In this document: piece after piece, positions 31,019 to 40,188 of the stretch
Layout of the letters: the number at the start of each line of letters is the position of its first letter
Position numbering within the stretch: position 1 is the stretch's first letter
NCBI RefSeq assembly: GCF_019721995.1
Contig: NZ_BLYC01000008.1
Location: 101,713-165,712 of the forward strand
Length of the DNA: 64,000 nucleotides
Direction of reading: 5' to 3'
Source: Bathymodiolus japonicus methanotrophic gill symbiont
GTDB lineage: Bacteria; Pseudomonadota; Gammaproteobacteria; Methylococcales; Methylomonadaceae
Made by a program: the position numbers and the translations under genes
The notes under the pieces: generated by a model
What the model saw: the letters and a program-made list of their open reading frames with translations, nothing else
Told to the model about the DNA's origin: nothing
Database searches by the model: none

Positions 31019-32842
31019 CTGAAGTTTCCTAGTTTTTAAAGCATAAGGATATCAGCTAATGCTTATTTTTCTGAAATATTAGATATTACTAATACTAAAT
31101 GGCATTCCGTTGACTAAAAGCCTTGAATTCTTTTTAAAAAACAACAGGTTAATCGTGAATGAGGCCTAGTTTTAGTGTATAATGGAAGTTTCTAACACAT
31201 TGATTATACAAATAAAACGACCTCATTCATGTTCATTTTACGCGATATTTTACTCCCGCTTCAAGATCATTTTTCCGAAACCACTTTAGGCCGCGAACGA
31301 GCCTCTCTGTTCGTTTACACGATCCTGTCCATTATCGTTCCTTTTACGTCATCAATGACCTCTAATCTTTGGCGTTGCCTTGATACGTTGCTTGGGTTTG
31401 AGATCAAGAATAAGCGCTTTTACACTTTCATGGCTTCTTCCGCTGTCAGCCCCGGACGGGCTGATAGTCTCCAGAAGGCGCAGGGAAATTTGCCAATCCG
31501 AAGTGCGCGATAGCGCGCGAGGGAGGCTAAAATTTTATCCCGAATAGCCGTAGAGCCATTTGTGGTAGCCATGACTGAGCTGCTTTGTGCTCAGTCTGTG
31601 GCGGACGCAGGGCGGCTGGAGCATCTCCTATTCGCTGCGTAGGTGAACGAATTACGGCGACAGGAGTCCCGGAATTTCGTGAGGTAGCATGGCGCGCCTG
31701 AACTTTGCCGTGTGCTGGGCTGTGGAAAACTATCTGGGAGCTGATTCCGTCTCCTGAAACAGATGGGCGCATATTGGTTGCACTGGATGACTCCATTATC
31801 ACTAAAGTAGGCAAAAATATCTTCGGCTGTGAAGCCATTTTTGACCACGCGGCCGAATCAAAGCAAATATCCATGGGCACAAAATATTGTATCGGTAGGG
31901 TTGCTGAAACAGGTCAAAGGTCGCTGGGCGTGCTTATTTTTAGATTTCCGATTTTATCTGCCCTTAAAAACAATTCAGGCAAAAAAAGAAACCGCCACGA
32001 TAAGAGGTGATGTCGTTCCTTTCCAGACCAAGATGGCTCAGGCGGCTCAAATGCTGATTGCAATTGCAGAACATTTTTCCACCGCTCCGATATGGACAGT
32101 CACTGATAGCTGGTTTGGCAACAATGGCCTATGGAAGCCTGTTTACAAAGCTATCGGAAGCCGGTTTAATATTCTCTCTAGGTTAAGGTGCAATAATGTA
32201 CTGTACGATCGTCCAGAAAAAAGAAAACCCAAGCAGAGGGGGCGGAATAAAAAGTACGGGCAGCGCCTGAGGTCAGCCACAGACATGGCAAAAACAGTAC
32301 AACAAAAGGCCCGATCGTATACCGTGAATCTCTATGGAAAACAGCGTGAAGTCAGGGCTTATAGTCGCGTTGTCATGCTGAAAACATTGAAACGACCCGT
32401 TCAGGTTGTCTGGGTGTTTCGTCGCACACAGTGGATTGCTTTGTTTACGACCGATCTAAGTTTATCCATCACACAGATTATTGAGTATTATGGTGCGCGA
32501 TGGAAAATCGAATCCGGGTTCAAAGAGCTCAAGCAAGACATAGGGAGTCAGAAAAGTCAGTGTCGAAATACGCAGGCAGTGACCAACCATTTGAACTTCT
32601 GTATGATGGCAACAACGCTGACGTGGATTTACGCGGATCGTTTAAAAACCGATCCGGAACGTCGGCACAAAGTGAAGGGGCGAGCCAGTTTCGCCTTTTC
32701 AGATATCCGCCGCATCATTGCCGAAGCGGCTCTGGATCCGGATTTTGAAAGGGTTTGCCCCAAATACAGCAGCTCCCCTGTAAATTCGGTGGTAGCCGTT
32801 TTATTGCGAATGGTTGCTTGATGAATTTCTAAGAAACTTCAG
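31019..32842 (+). mobile_element. IS701-like element, complete ends, with S260 inside
   Basis: Ends are CTGAAGTTTCCTAG (31019) and CTAAGAAACTTCAG (32842), with TATTAAT repeated on both sides (31012-31018, 32843-32849). Without the 260-bp insertion the IS is 1564 bp. The transposase starts at ATG 31229 (MFILRDILLPLQDHFSETTL). S260 at 31441-31700 interrupts it, and a 5-bp deletion near 31853 (relative to the 26-kb copy) shifts the frame before KYPWAQNIVSV. DDE regions LDDSIITK, TDSWFGNN and RWKIESGFKELK are visible. Not autonomous as it stands. Confidence 0.9.
31441..31700 (+). repeat. S260 structured repeat in IS701-like transposase
   Basis: An exact 260-bp copy. Left flank CTTCTTC (C at -4), right flank AACTTTG; removing it restores the reading frame through ASSTLPCAGLWK. 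Confidence 0.95.
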
Positions 32843-33045
32843 TATTAATTACCCATAACCATCAATTGGTCGATCATTTTCTGGCGGAAAAAAAGGTGTA
32901 GCCTTGCAAGTTGAATTTGCTGATGAAGATCCAAGCTATAAACTAATTCCGGGGATTTCAAGAGTAAGTCATGCGCACCGGGTAGCGAAAAAGATAGGCT
33001 TTTCCAAGGAAGATATCGCCGGGTATCTGGCAGATAGCTAGTGCT

Positions 33046-33636
33046 ATGAAAAACGGCTTAAGTCTAATTTTTCTGGCATCAGGCTTATTGACTGTTAACT
33101 TGAATTGCCTGGCAGATGTTTATAAATACACTGCACCTGATGGGCGCGTTTATTACACTGACCAGCCTCAGCATAAAAAATACAAGCTGATTATTCGCAG
33201 CAAGCCTAAAGGCTATCAGGCATCGTTTAAGCACCTGAAGAAGAATAAAAAGAAATACACGCCAATTATTGAAGCGGCAGCCAGCAAGCATGGAATTGAT
33301 CCAAAGCTGGTGCATGCAGTAATTTATGCCGAATCTGCCTATAATGCAGCCGCTGTTTCTAGTGCCGGTGCAGTGGGTTTAATGCAGTTAATGCCTGCGA
33401 CAGCGCGGCTGTATGGCGCGCAAAACCGCAAAGACCCTAAACAGAATATTTTTGCCGGTACCAAATACCTCAAATATTTGCTTGGTCTTTTTAAGGATGA
33501 CCTAAGCTTGTCTATTGCCGCTTATAATGCCGGTGAAAATGCTGTCAAAAAATATAATAATCAAATCCCGCCATATCCCGAAACTCAAAAATATGTAAAG
33601 CAGGTGTTGCGCCTTTATAAGCAAGATCAGAGTTAG
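33046..33636 (+). CDS. Lytic transglycosylase, SLT domain
   Basis: A 196-residue periplasmic murein hydrolase. There is a signal peptide (KNGLSLIFLASGLLTVNLNCLA), then a short DUF4124-like segment (DVYKYTAPDGRVYYTDQP), then a Slt-type domain. The catalytic Glu is in YAESAYN (about residue 95), followed by GAVGLMQLMPATA, NIFAGTKYLKYLL and AYNAGENAV, the standard SLT motifs. It would cleave peptidoglycan to 1,6-anhydromuropeptides. The ATG lies 4 bp after the stop of the broken MutS-like gene, so the two were probably co-transcribed. Confidence 0.92.
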   Translation: MKNGLSLIFLASGLLTVNLNCLADVYKYTAPDGRVYYTDQPQHKKYKLIIRSKPKGYQASFKHLKKNKKKYTPIIEAAASKHGIDPKLVHAVIYAESAYNAAAVSSAGAVGLMQLMPATARLYGAQNRKDPKQNIFAGTKYLKYLLGLFKDDLSLSIAAYNAGENAVKKYNNQIPPYPETQKYVKQVLRLYKQDQS

Positions 33637-34070
33637 GCAATAAAATCATCCTTGATAATCTCTACATACTATTATAGGGGGCTGGCTTTAGTCAGCAGAG
33701 AGTACAATAGCTTTAGCTATTGCTTTTCAATAGAAAAAAGCTAAATCTTTTTTACTCCTCCCAGGAGTTTAAAGCAAACCCCTTTCTTATCGCATACAAA
33801 TCCCCAACACATTTCCAGCTGTAATAATTCATAAGACTCTGCAATTGGTTAATAATATCTAAATTAACCACGATTTCATGCGAGTGAAAACAATAATTAT
33901 AACGGATCAACCCAGCTAAATATTTCCAGCAAACTTCCATTTTTCATGAGTTCATCTTTCTGCATAATACCTCCCAAGCCAAGAAACAAAAAACTGGATA
34001 ATAACAGATTTAATTTCAGCTTTAAATGAGATTATGTAACAGCGAAGAATTCGCTTGAAGGAGACTTAGG
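33637..34070. other. Intergenic region with a doubtful small reverse ORF
   Basis: A short hairpin (CAATAGCTTTAGCTATTG, near 33704-33721) with nearby T runs could end the transglycosylase transcript. On the reverse strand an ATG near 33965 reads MQKDELMKNGSLLEIFSWVD and stops; a second frame continues (VVNLDIINQLQSLMNYYSWK) to 33752. Together they look like a small frameshifted gene, but I do not recognise it. The forward strand from 33960 leads into the next gene, with GGAGACTTAGG before its ATG. Confidence 0.4.
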
Positions 34071-34427
34071 ATGTTTGATCAACGTAATGTGTTTTTAAAA
34101 AATGTCAGCCCTATTCAGAATCTGGTTAATTCTGAACAGCAGTTGCATAAGCTAGATGTTGAACAAGCTATCGAGGTGAAATTTTCAGGCGATTCTAACA
34201 CATTACAGTTTAATTATAATGGATTGGTGATCAATGCTAAAGTGGATCGGCCTTTAATGCACCAACTGGGTGGCAGATCCTGGGGGCAAGGGCTGGCGTT
34301 TAAGTCGATAGCTGAAATATGGAAGAAAAAACTTATCCAGAATCGCTCTATATTAGAGCAGGAACTTGCAGAGGTTTTTAGTCGCTATGATCTTACTATT
34401 CGACTGAAGTTTCCCAATAATTATTGA
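34071..34427 (+). CDS. Hypothetical protein, 3' end replaced by M204
   Basis: The frame encodes 118 residues with a strong GGAG site upstream. The last seven (LKFPNNY and stop) come from the M204 end inserted at 34404, so native sequence stops at DLTIR (about residue 111). It is soluble, with no membrane segment. Basic and hydrophobic stretches alternate, with a GGRSWGQGLAFKS segment near residue 70. I do not recognise the family. M204's flanks do not match, so how much of the gene is missing cannot be told. Confidence 0.6.
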   Translation: MFDQRNVFLKNVSPIQNLVNSEQQLHKLDVEQAIEVKFSGDSNTLQFNYNGLVINAKVDRPLMHQLGGRSWGQGLAFKSIAEIWKKKLIQNRSILEQELAEVFSRYDLTIRLKFPNNY

Positions 34428-34607
34428 TGGTAAAATTGAAACTATGCTACAACTATATGAAAAAAATAGTCTTTTCATTCGTTTCAAATGCTATTGCCTA
34501 AGGGGAATTAAGTAGGGGTTTGCTATAAACATGGCAAAACCACCTAAAATAAACCTCGATACACCAGCATTGTGTCTTTCAGCTACTCAATAATTGGGAA
34601 ACTTCAG
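34404..34607 (+). repeat. M204 MITE
   Basis: A 204-bp copy with both terminal repeats. Flanks (CTATTCGA and TTCAGTTT) do not form a clear 8-bp duplication. Confidence 0.9.
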
Positions 34608-34639
34608 TTCAGTTTATTAATATCCAGAACTAAATATTC

Positions 34640-34709
34640 TGTAGGGTGAGCTAAGAAACGAAGCGCACCATTGTATGTGATGCGCTTCGTTCCTCATCAG
34701 CATCCTACA
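34640..34709. repeat. Palindromic intergenic repeat
   Basis: Arms TGTAGGGTGAGC...GAACGAAGCGCA-like and TGCGCTTCGTTCCTCATC...CCTACA pair imperfectly around a short loop (GAAACGAAGCGCA with TGCGCTTCGTTCC). It is a REP-like hairpin and could act as a transcript end. Between it and the next element the sequence shows nothing else. Confidence 0.55.
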
Positions 34710-34771
34710 GGTTTCGATTTTTATTTAATCCATAACCCTAAGTATCATTAATTTAGCAACAAACATACCAT

Positions 34772-35031
34772 CGCTGTCAGCCCCGGACGGGCTGATAGTC
34801 TCCAGAAGGCGCAGGGAAATTTGCCAATCCGAAGTGCGCGATAGCGCGCGAGGGAGGCTAAAATTTTATCCCGAATAGCCGTAGAGCCATTTGTGGTAGC
34901 CATGACTGAGCTGCTTTGTGCTCAGTCTGTGGCGGACGCAGGGCGGCTGGAGCATCTCCTATTCGCTGCGTAGGTGAACGAATTACGGCGACAGGAGTCC
35001 CGGAATTTCGTGAGGTAGCATGGCGCGCCTG
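34772..35031 (+). repeat. S260 structured repeat
   Basis: An exact 260-bp copy in intergenic DNA. Left flank ATACCAT (C at -4). A short GTAGGCCGTGGC/GCCAAGCCCTAC hairpin follows at 35044-35071. Confidence 0.94.
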
Positions 35032-35080
35032 CGTTATTCATTGTAGGCCGTGGCTAAAGCCAAGCCCTACATCGGTGTTG

Positions 35081-35905
35081 TTATTCTAATGGTGGTTGAG
35101 CCGAGCCGGTTTTATTAATAATCACAAAACCACCAGTTTGCAAAACGCCCAGATTATCATGCAGTGCATTCTGGCCAAAAAACACCTCGTTATTCCATTT
35201 TCTGGTTTTTGCCAAGGTGCGCAGCGGTTCTTTGTCGGATATGGCTGTATCAGGGTTTATCTGAGGTATGGCGCAGCGAGCGCAGGGTATGGGTAGTCTG
35301 AATGAAATACCGCCGATACTGATTTTACGCCAGCGGTCTTCTGCATAAGCGGCGCAGTCTTTAATGACTAGGTTAGGGCGAAAGCGGCGCATGGATAATG
35401 CTAGATTCATTTGCAGGTTCAATTGCGCTAAAGAGGCCTCGGAAACAATTAGAAAAGGAAAGCCATCGCTAAATGAGGTCTGGTCATTTGACTGCGCATA
35501 TTTTTGATCAACTGTGCGAATATTTTTATCCGGCTGATATACGAGTGTGCAGGGGAATTGTAAATAATCTCTAAACCACTGACTGGCTTGCTGGTTGACT
35601 TCTTGTGCCTGGCATTTATCTCCCCACACCGTGACTTTCCGGGTAGGATCTGTTTCTGGTGGGTTAAGATCAAGCACTAAATTTTCCTGACTGGACGCGG
35701 AGATAATTAATTGCTGAGCAATAATCTGTGTTTTTAGCAGGGCCATTTTAGGCAGGCGGCGCTGTGATAAAAACTGCTGATGCTCATCGACTAGCATCCA
35801 TTTCCTATCGTATTTTAGCCCAGTTGGGGTGACGGCACACTGGTCTACCTGAATGCCGGCAAGGGATTTAATTGGGTATATAAAAATTTGGCTTAAAGAG
35901 GGCAA
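35081..35905 (-). CDS. MOSC-domain protein, YcbX-like
   Basis: A 274-residue protein with an N-terminal MOSC_N beta-barrel (IFIYPIKSLAGIQVDQCAV, YDRKWMLVD) and a C-terminal MOSC domain ending near the Cys-rich PCARCAIPQINPDT (about residue 210). Family members bind the molybdenum cofactor sulfur or a Moco-like ligand and act in detoxifying N-hydroxylated bases. The MOSC Cys is present. It is transcribed opposite to the neighbouring PQQ-linked cluster and is not obviously part of it. Family assignment is firm; the substrate is not known. Confidence 0.88.
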   Translation of the reverse strand: MPSLSQIFIYPIKSLAGIQVDQCAVTPTGLKYDRKWMLVDEHQQFLSQRRLPKMALLKTQIIAQQLIISASSQENLVLDLNPPETDPTRKVTVWGDKCQAQEVNQQASQWFRDYLQFPCTLVYQPDKNIRTVDQKYAQSNDQTSFSDGFPFLIVSEASLAQLNLQMNLALSMRRFRPNLVIKDCAAYAEDRWRKISIGGISFRLPIPCARCAIPQINPDTAISDKEPLRTLAKTRKWNNEVFFGQNALHDNLGVLQTGGFVIINKTGSAQPPLE

Positions 35906-35996
35906 GGTTTTGTACCAGAATCTGAATTACATAAGGGAAATTGTTGCTTCTAATATATAATAAAAATACTGATAGCCATAGATTTTCGCACTAAAG

Positions 35997-37163
35997 ATGC
36001 CTACTCGATTATTTTCAATTTTTATACTTATAGTCTCGCTAGTTTGCAGTACTCAGATATTTGCCAGCGATCATCAGGATATTAAAATTGCCTATATTAC
36101 CCAGGAACAACAAGTGCCGGCGGCTTTGTCGAATCTTGAGCCATTTGTTGCCGATAAAGGCTTGCAGGGAGCTCTATTAGGCCTTAAAGACAATAATACT
36201 ACGGGGCAGTTTGCTGACCAGAGCTACTTGTTGGAGCAGGTGATTGTACCGATTGGTGGCGATGTAAAGCAGGCGTTCGCTGAAAAAATTAAACAGGGCA
36301 TACAACTTATTATTGTAAATTTGCCAGCCAGCCAGCTTGTAGAGTTACAGCAGTTGAATAATAATCGGGCGCTGTTATTTGATATTGCCACGCGCACGGA
36401 TACTTTTCGCTATAAACAGTGTTTAAGTAATGTATTACATTTACTGCCTAGCCGAGCGATGCGTGCAGATGCCCTGGCGCAATATATGCTTAAAAAACGT
36501 TGGAATCGCTGGTTTCTGGTACAGGGAAATACCCCGAAAGATGCTTTGTATGCGCAGGCAATTAAGCGCTCAGCTAAACGCTTTGGCATGAAAATCGTCG
36601 CAGAGAAGAAGTGGCTGCATACTTATGATGCTAGACGTACGGCGCAGTCTGATATTCCGGTGTTTACTCAAGTTGATGATTATGACGTGTTGGTGGTTGC
36701 CGATGAGCAGGGCTTGTTTGGTGAATATATCAGCTACCGAACCTGGTTACCCAGACCGGTCATTGGCACACAAGGGCTGGTTGCTACCTCATGGCATCGC
36801 ACCCATGAGCAATGGGGCGCGGTGCAAATTCAAAATCGCTTTAAAGCCCTGGCCAACCGGCAGATGCAGGAACGAGATTATGCTGCATACTTAGCTGTTA
36901 GAGCCATAGGAGAGGCAGTGACGCGCACAAAAAAAAATGATGCGCCATCTATAAAGGCCTATTTATTGAGTGAGCGCTTTAAGTTACAAGGCTATAAAGG
37001 TCGACCACTCAGCTTTAGAAGCTGGAATGGGCAATTACGCCAGCCGGTTTTATTGGCGGCTCCTACGTCATTAGTAACTGCACCGCCTTTAGAAGGTTTT
37101 TTGCACCCCAAAAATGAATTAGACACATTAGGCTATGACCAGCCAGAAACACAATGCCAATAG
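35997..37163 (+). CDS. ABC transporter substrate-binding protein, PQQ alcohol dehydrogenase-associated type
   Basis: A 388-residue periplasmic protein with a signal peptide (RLFSIFILIVSLVCSTQIFA). It has a branched-amino-acid-binding-like fold: KIAYITQEQQVPAAL at the N-terminus, PSRAMRADALAQYMLKKRW in the middle and LRQPVLLAAP near the end. The layout (binding protein, YVTN propeller, ATPase, permease) is the one described for the PQQ-dependent alcohol dehydrogenase system, where the transported molecule is unknown. Its stop overlaps the start region of the propeller gene, indicating one operon. Confidence 0.8.
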   Translation: MPTRLFSIFILIVSLVCSTQIFASDHQDIKIAYITQEQQVPAALSNLEPFVADKGLQGALLGLKDNNTTGQFADQSYLLEQVIVPIGGDVKQAFAEKIKQGIQLIIVNLPASQLVELQQLNNNRALLFDIATRTDTFRYKQCLSNVLHLLPSRAMRADALAQYMLKKRWNRWFLVQGNTPKDALYAQAIKRSAKRFGMKIVAEKKWLHTYDARRTAQSDIPVFTQVDDYDVLVVADEQGLFGEYISYRTWLPRPVIGTQGLVATSWHRTHEQWGAVQIQNRFKALANRQMQERDYAAYLAVRAIGEAVTRTKKNDAPSIKAYLLSERFKLQGYKGRPLSFRSWNGQLRQPVLLAAPTSLVTAPPLEGFLHPKNELDTLGYDQPETQCQ

Positions 37164-37171
37164 GAATGGAA

Positions 37172-38134
37172 ATGAAAACAAAAGTATTAATAAGCGCAGT
37201 TTCTTTGTTATTTGTACATGTGAGTTTAGCCGAAACTGTTTTTGTCAGTCTGGAGAAAGATAATGCTATCGCAGTCGTCGACCCCATTGCAGGCAAATTA
37301 ATCAAGACCGTGAATATCGGGCAAAGGCCGCGTGGTATACAGCTTAGTCCTGATGCTCAGACGCTCTATATTGCTACCAGTGATGATGATACTGTACTGG
37401 AGGTGGATGCGAATACGCTGGTGGTTAAAAATAAACTGCCATCTGGTGAAGACCCTGAGACCTTTGCTATTAATTCGGATGGCACGCGCATGTATGTCTC
37501 TAATGAAGATGATAACCAGGTGACGGTTATAGACCTATCGACTAAACAGGCCGTTCATACTATAGGTGTGGGCGTTGAGCCCGAAGGTATTGCGGTTAGT
37601 CCAGATAAGCAATGGGTCGTCAGTGCCTCGGAAACTACCAATATGGTACACTGGATTGATGCTAAAACGTATGAAATTAAAGCGAATACGCTGGTTGATC
37701 CGCGCCCTAGAGCCTTAAGTTTTACTGCTGATAGTCAGCAGTTATGGGTGACTTCTGAGATCAATGGAACTTTGATGATTATTGATGTCGCAAGCAAGGA
37801 AATTACTCAACGGGTTCATTTTTCTGTGCCAGGAGTTGGCAAGGAAAAAATTCAGCCTGTGGGGGTGATTGTCGATAAGGGTCGTAAATGGGGCTATGTT
37901 GCTTTAGGCCCAGCTAATCGGGTTGCTGTGATTAATGCACAAACATACGAGGTAGAAAAGTATCTGCTTGTAGGGGAAAGAGTCTGGAATTTAGCTTTCT
38001 CGCCTGAGCAGAAGCGCTTATATACGACTAACGGTGTGAGTCATGATATTTCTATTATCGATCTGGACGAGCATAAAGTAACCAAATCGATAGCAGTAGG
38101 TCGTTACCCGTGGGGAGTGGCTGTTAAGCCTTAG
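37172..38134 (+). CDS. PQQ-linked YVTN-family beta-propeller protein
   Basis: About 320 residues. A signal peptide (MKTKVLISAVSLLFVHVSLA) precedes seven repeat units of the YVTN type: each has a V-x-V-I-D strand and a turn such as GQRPRGIQLSPD, GVEPEGIAVSPD or GRYPWGVAVKP. Such periplasmic propellers accompany PQQ-dependent catabolism loci. I prefer the ATG at 37172, with AGGAATGG just upstream, over an ATG at 37154 that overlaps the preceding gene. No catalytic residues are evident; it probably acts in binding or assembly. Confidence 0.85.
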   Translation: MKTKVLISAVSLLFVHVSLAETVFVSLEKDNAIAVVDPIAGKLIKTVNIGQRPRGIQLSPDAQTLYIATSDDDTVLEVDANTLVVKNKLPSGEDPETFAINSDGTRMYVSNEDDNQVTVIDLSTKQAVHTIGVGVEPEGIAVSPDKQWVVSASETTNMVHWIDAKTYEIKANTLVDPRPRALSFTADSQQLWVTSEINGTLMIIDVASKEITQRVHFSVPGVGKEKIQPVGVIVDKGRKWGYVALGPANRVAVINAQTYEVEKYLLVGERVWNLAFSPEQKRLYTTNGVSHDISIIDLDEHKVTKSIAVGRYPWGVAVKP

Positions 38135-38324
38135 GCTTAATGAAATGGGGAGCAGGGTAGTAAGAGGTTGAGAAAATATCCAATGCAGTGTATATAGGCT
38201 GGGTTGAGGTACAAAACCAGCAACAAAAATGCAGGGATTACGCCGCCTCCATCCCAGCCTACAAAAGCCATCCGCTCCCTATTGTGTCAAAATTTTTTTA
38301 CATTTACACAATATAAAGATAACA

Positions 38325-39062
38325 ATGGCTAAACACTTGGCACTGGAAATAACAGACTTAAATTTTTCCTACGGGAAAAAACAGGTTCTGTATGACTTGA
38401 ATTTAACGGTAGCAGCAGGGCAGTGTGGTATTTTACTCGGCCCAAATGGTGCTGGGAAAAGCACCTTATTTGCATTAATTACCCGCCTATACGCACATAA
38501 GTATGGAAAAATTCATCTTGCCGGTTTTAATATTCAGAAAAAACCGTTAAAAGCATTGGCTCAACTAGGGGTGGTGTTTCAGCAAACCACGCTGGATCTT
38601 GATTTAACGGTACAGCAAAATCTGCGTTACCATGCTGCTTTGCAAGGCATGAGCAGAAAAAAATCCAATCTGGGTATACTGGAGCAATTAGAGCGCCTGG
38701 GCATGTATGAGCGGCGCAAGGAAGTGGTGCGCCAACTTAATGGAGGACATAGGCGGCGTGTAGAAATAGCTCGCGCATTAATGCATAAACCACGAGTGTT
38801 GTTACTGGATGAGCCGACTGTGGGGCTAGATGCGCCAAGTAGACATGCGATTGTTGAACATGTGCATCAGCTGGTTGCAGATGGTGATCTGGCGGTACTC
38901 TGGGCAACGCACTTAATGGATGAAATCTATGCTTCAGATAAAGTAGCGCTTATTCATCAGGGGGCTGTTAAAGCAGAAGGTGCGGTAGAAGATATTATTC
39001 AGCAGGCTCAAGCAGATAATATTAATGATGCGTTTTTTAAATTAACATTGGGAAAAGGCTGA
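38325..39062 (+). CDS. ABC transporter ATP-binding protein, PQQ alcohol dehydrogenase-associated type
   Basis: A 245-residue ATPase. Walker A GPNGAGKST lies near residue 40, the Q-loop VFQQTTLDLDLTV near 85, Walker B LLLDEPTVGLD near 160 and the switch His in WATHLMDE near 190. The signature is LNGGHRRRVEIA, with Asn in place of the usual Ser (LSGG), as in some ABC-2 exporters. The ATG at 38325 is chosen because it starts MAKHLALEITDLNFSYG; the upstream in-frame sequence is intergenic repeat. Its stop overlaps the permease start (TGATG), so the two are translationally coupled. Confidence 0.9.
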   Translation: MAKHLALEITDLNFSYGKKQVLYDLNLTVAAGQCGILLGPNGAGKSTLFALITRLYAHKYGKIHLAGFNIQKKPLKALAQLGVVFQQTTLDLDLTVQQNLRYHAALQGMSRKKSNLGILEQLERLGMYERRKEVVRQLNGGHRRRVEIARALMHKPRVLLLDEPTVGLDAPSRHAIVEHVHQLVADGDLAVLWATHLMDEIYASDKVALIHQGAVKAEGAVEDIIQQAQADNINDAFFKLTLGKG

Positions 39063-39862
39063 TGCGTATCTTTCATTACTGGTTTGCTCTCTGGGGAATT
39101 GTATTTCGGGAATTGTTACGCTTTGTCAAGCAAAAGGAGCGCTTCTTGTCCGCGCTAGTCAGACCATTGATCTGGCTTTTCGTCTTTGCTGCCGGGTTTA
39201 GGGCTGCGCTAGGTATCGCTATTATTCCACCCTATGAAACTTATATCCTTTACGAAGTGTATATTACTCCCGGCTTAATTGGCATGATCCAGTTATTTAA
39301 TGGTATGCAGAGTTCATTGTCCATGGTTTATGATCGGGAAATGGGCAGCATGCGTATTTTATTAGTCAGCCCTTTGCCACGCTGGTATTTATTATTGTCG
39401 AAGTTGCTGGCCGGTGTTTTTGTTTCCATCTTGCAAGTCTATGTGTTTTTAGCAATCGCCTGGTTTTATGAAATACAGGCACCTTTAGAAGGCTATTTAT
39501 GGTTACTGCCTGCCCTGCTACTTTCTGGTTTGATGCTGGGCGCGTTAGGGTTGTTGCTGTCATCATTTATCAAGCAGCTGGAAAACTTTGCCGGGGTGAT
39601 GAATTTTGTTATCTTTCCCATGTTTTTTATGTCTACGGCGTTATATCCGCTCTGGAAGCTACAGGAATCCAGTGCATGGTTGTATAAAATAGCAGAATAT
39701 AACCCTTTTTCTCAGGCGGTTGAATTTTTACGTTTTGCATTGTATGCTCAGTTCAATCAGCATGCTTTTGTTTATACTGCTGTTGCATTTGCGCTATTTT
39801 TGATACTTGCTATCATAGGCTATAATCCTTCCAAAGGAATGATGAAACGCAAAGGGCGTTAG
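39062..39862 (+). CDS. ABC-2 type permease, PQQ alcohol dehydrogenase-associated type
   Basis: A 266-residue inner-membrane protein with about six hydrophobic segments: VRPLIWLFVFAAGFRAAL, IGMIQLFNGM, WYLLLSKLLAGVFVSILQVY, LWLLPALLLSGLMLGALGLL, FVIFPMFFMSTALYPL and VAFALFLILAIIGY. This is the ABC2_membrane pattern. With the ATPase it would form a half-transporter dimer. The periplasmic binding-protein gene at 35997 is odd beside an ABC-2 exporter-type permease but is standard for this locus type. A TAGTTGTTTAAAAACAACTA hairpin at 39914 may end the operon. Confidence 0.88.
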   Translation: MRIFHYWFALWGIVFRELLRFVKQKERFLSALVRPLIWLFVFAAGFRAALGIAIIPPYETYILYEVYITPGLIGMIQLFNGMQSSLSMVYDREMGSMRILLVSPLPRWYLLLSKLLAGVFVSILQVYVFLAIAWFYEIQAPLEGYLWLLPALLLSGLMLGALGLLLSSFIKQLENFAGVMNFVIFPMFFMSTALYPLWKLQESSAWLYKIAEYNPFSQAVEFLRFALYAQFNQHAFVYTAVAFALFLILAIIGYNPSKGMMKRKGR

Positions 39863-39948
39863 TTTTGAAGTATAATGACTGAATGGTTTTTTCAGGCCTG
39901 TAGCAATTTCGCGTAGTTGTTTAAAAACAACTAGATAAATAATAAAAA

Positions 39949-40150
39949 CTGAAGTTTCCCAATAATTATTTATGGTAAAATTGAAACTATGCTACAACTA
40001 TATGAAAAATAGTCTTTTCATTCGTTTCAAATGCTATTGCCTAAGGGGAATTAAGTAGGGGTTTGCTATAAACATGGCAAAACCACCTAAAATAAACCTC
40101 GATACACCAGCATTGTGTATTTCAGCTACTCAATAATTGGGAAACTTCAG
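39949..40150 (+). repeat. M204 MITE
   Basis: A 202-bp copy flanked by ATAATAAAAA on both sides (39939-39948, 40151-40160). It ends 38 bp before the next start codon, so it lies in that gene's promoter region and may drive or insulate it. The interval 39863-39948 holds only the small hairpin noted for the permease. Confidence 0.92.
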
Positions 40151-40188
40151 ATAATAAAAATAACTAATTAGATAATGAGGAGTCACAC

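Larger units (their letters stand above)
28515..33041 (+). pseudogene. MutS-family ATPase gene, 5'-truncated and split by two IS elements
   Basis: Three exons-like pieces, 28515-29016, 30812-31018 and 32850-33041, join into one frame when the IS4-A (29017-30806) and IS701-like (31019-32842) insertions and one copy of each target duplication are removed. The product has hydrophobic N-terminal sequence (FFSLSPAVAIFVVPMMLIYF), then a MutS domain V. That domain shows Walker A GPNSGGKT, Walker B MVVLDELSEGTT and ITHNHQLVD. It ends GFSKEDIAGYLADS, then TAG. The N-terminus is lost to M204. It resembles MutS-like ATPases lacking the mismatch-recognition domain; the function is unknown and the copy is dead. 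Confidence 0.85.

Noticed and set aside
29409..31700. S elements as self-splicing introns
   Set aside because: Precise insertion without duplication and conserved folds suggested an intron. But S260 lies antisense to the host gene in several cases (26244, 29409, 42489), others are intergenic, and no group I or II core was recognised.
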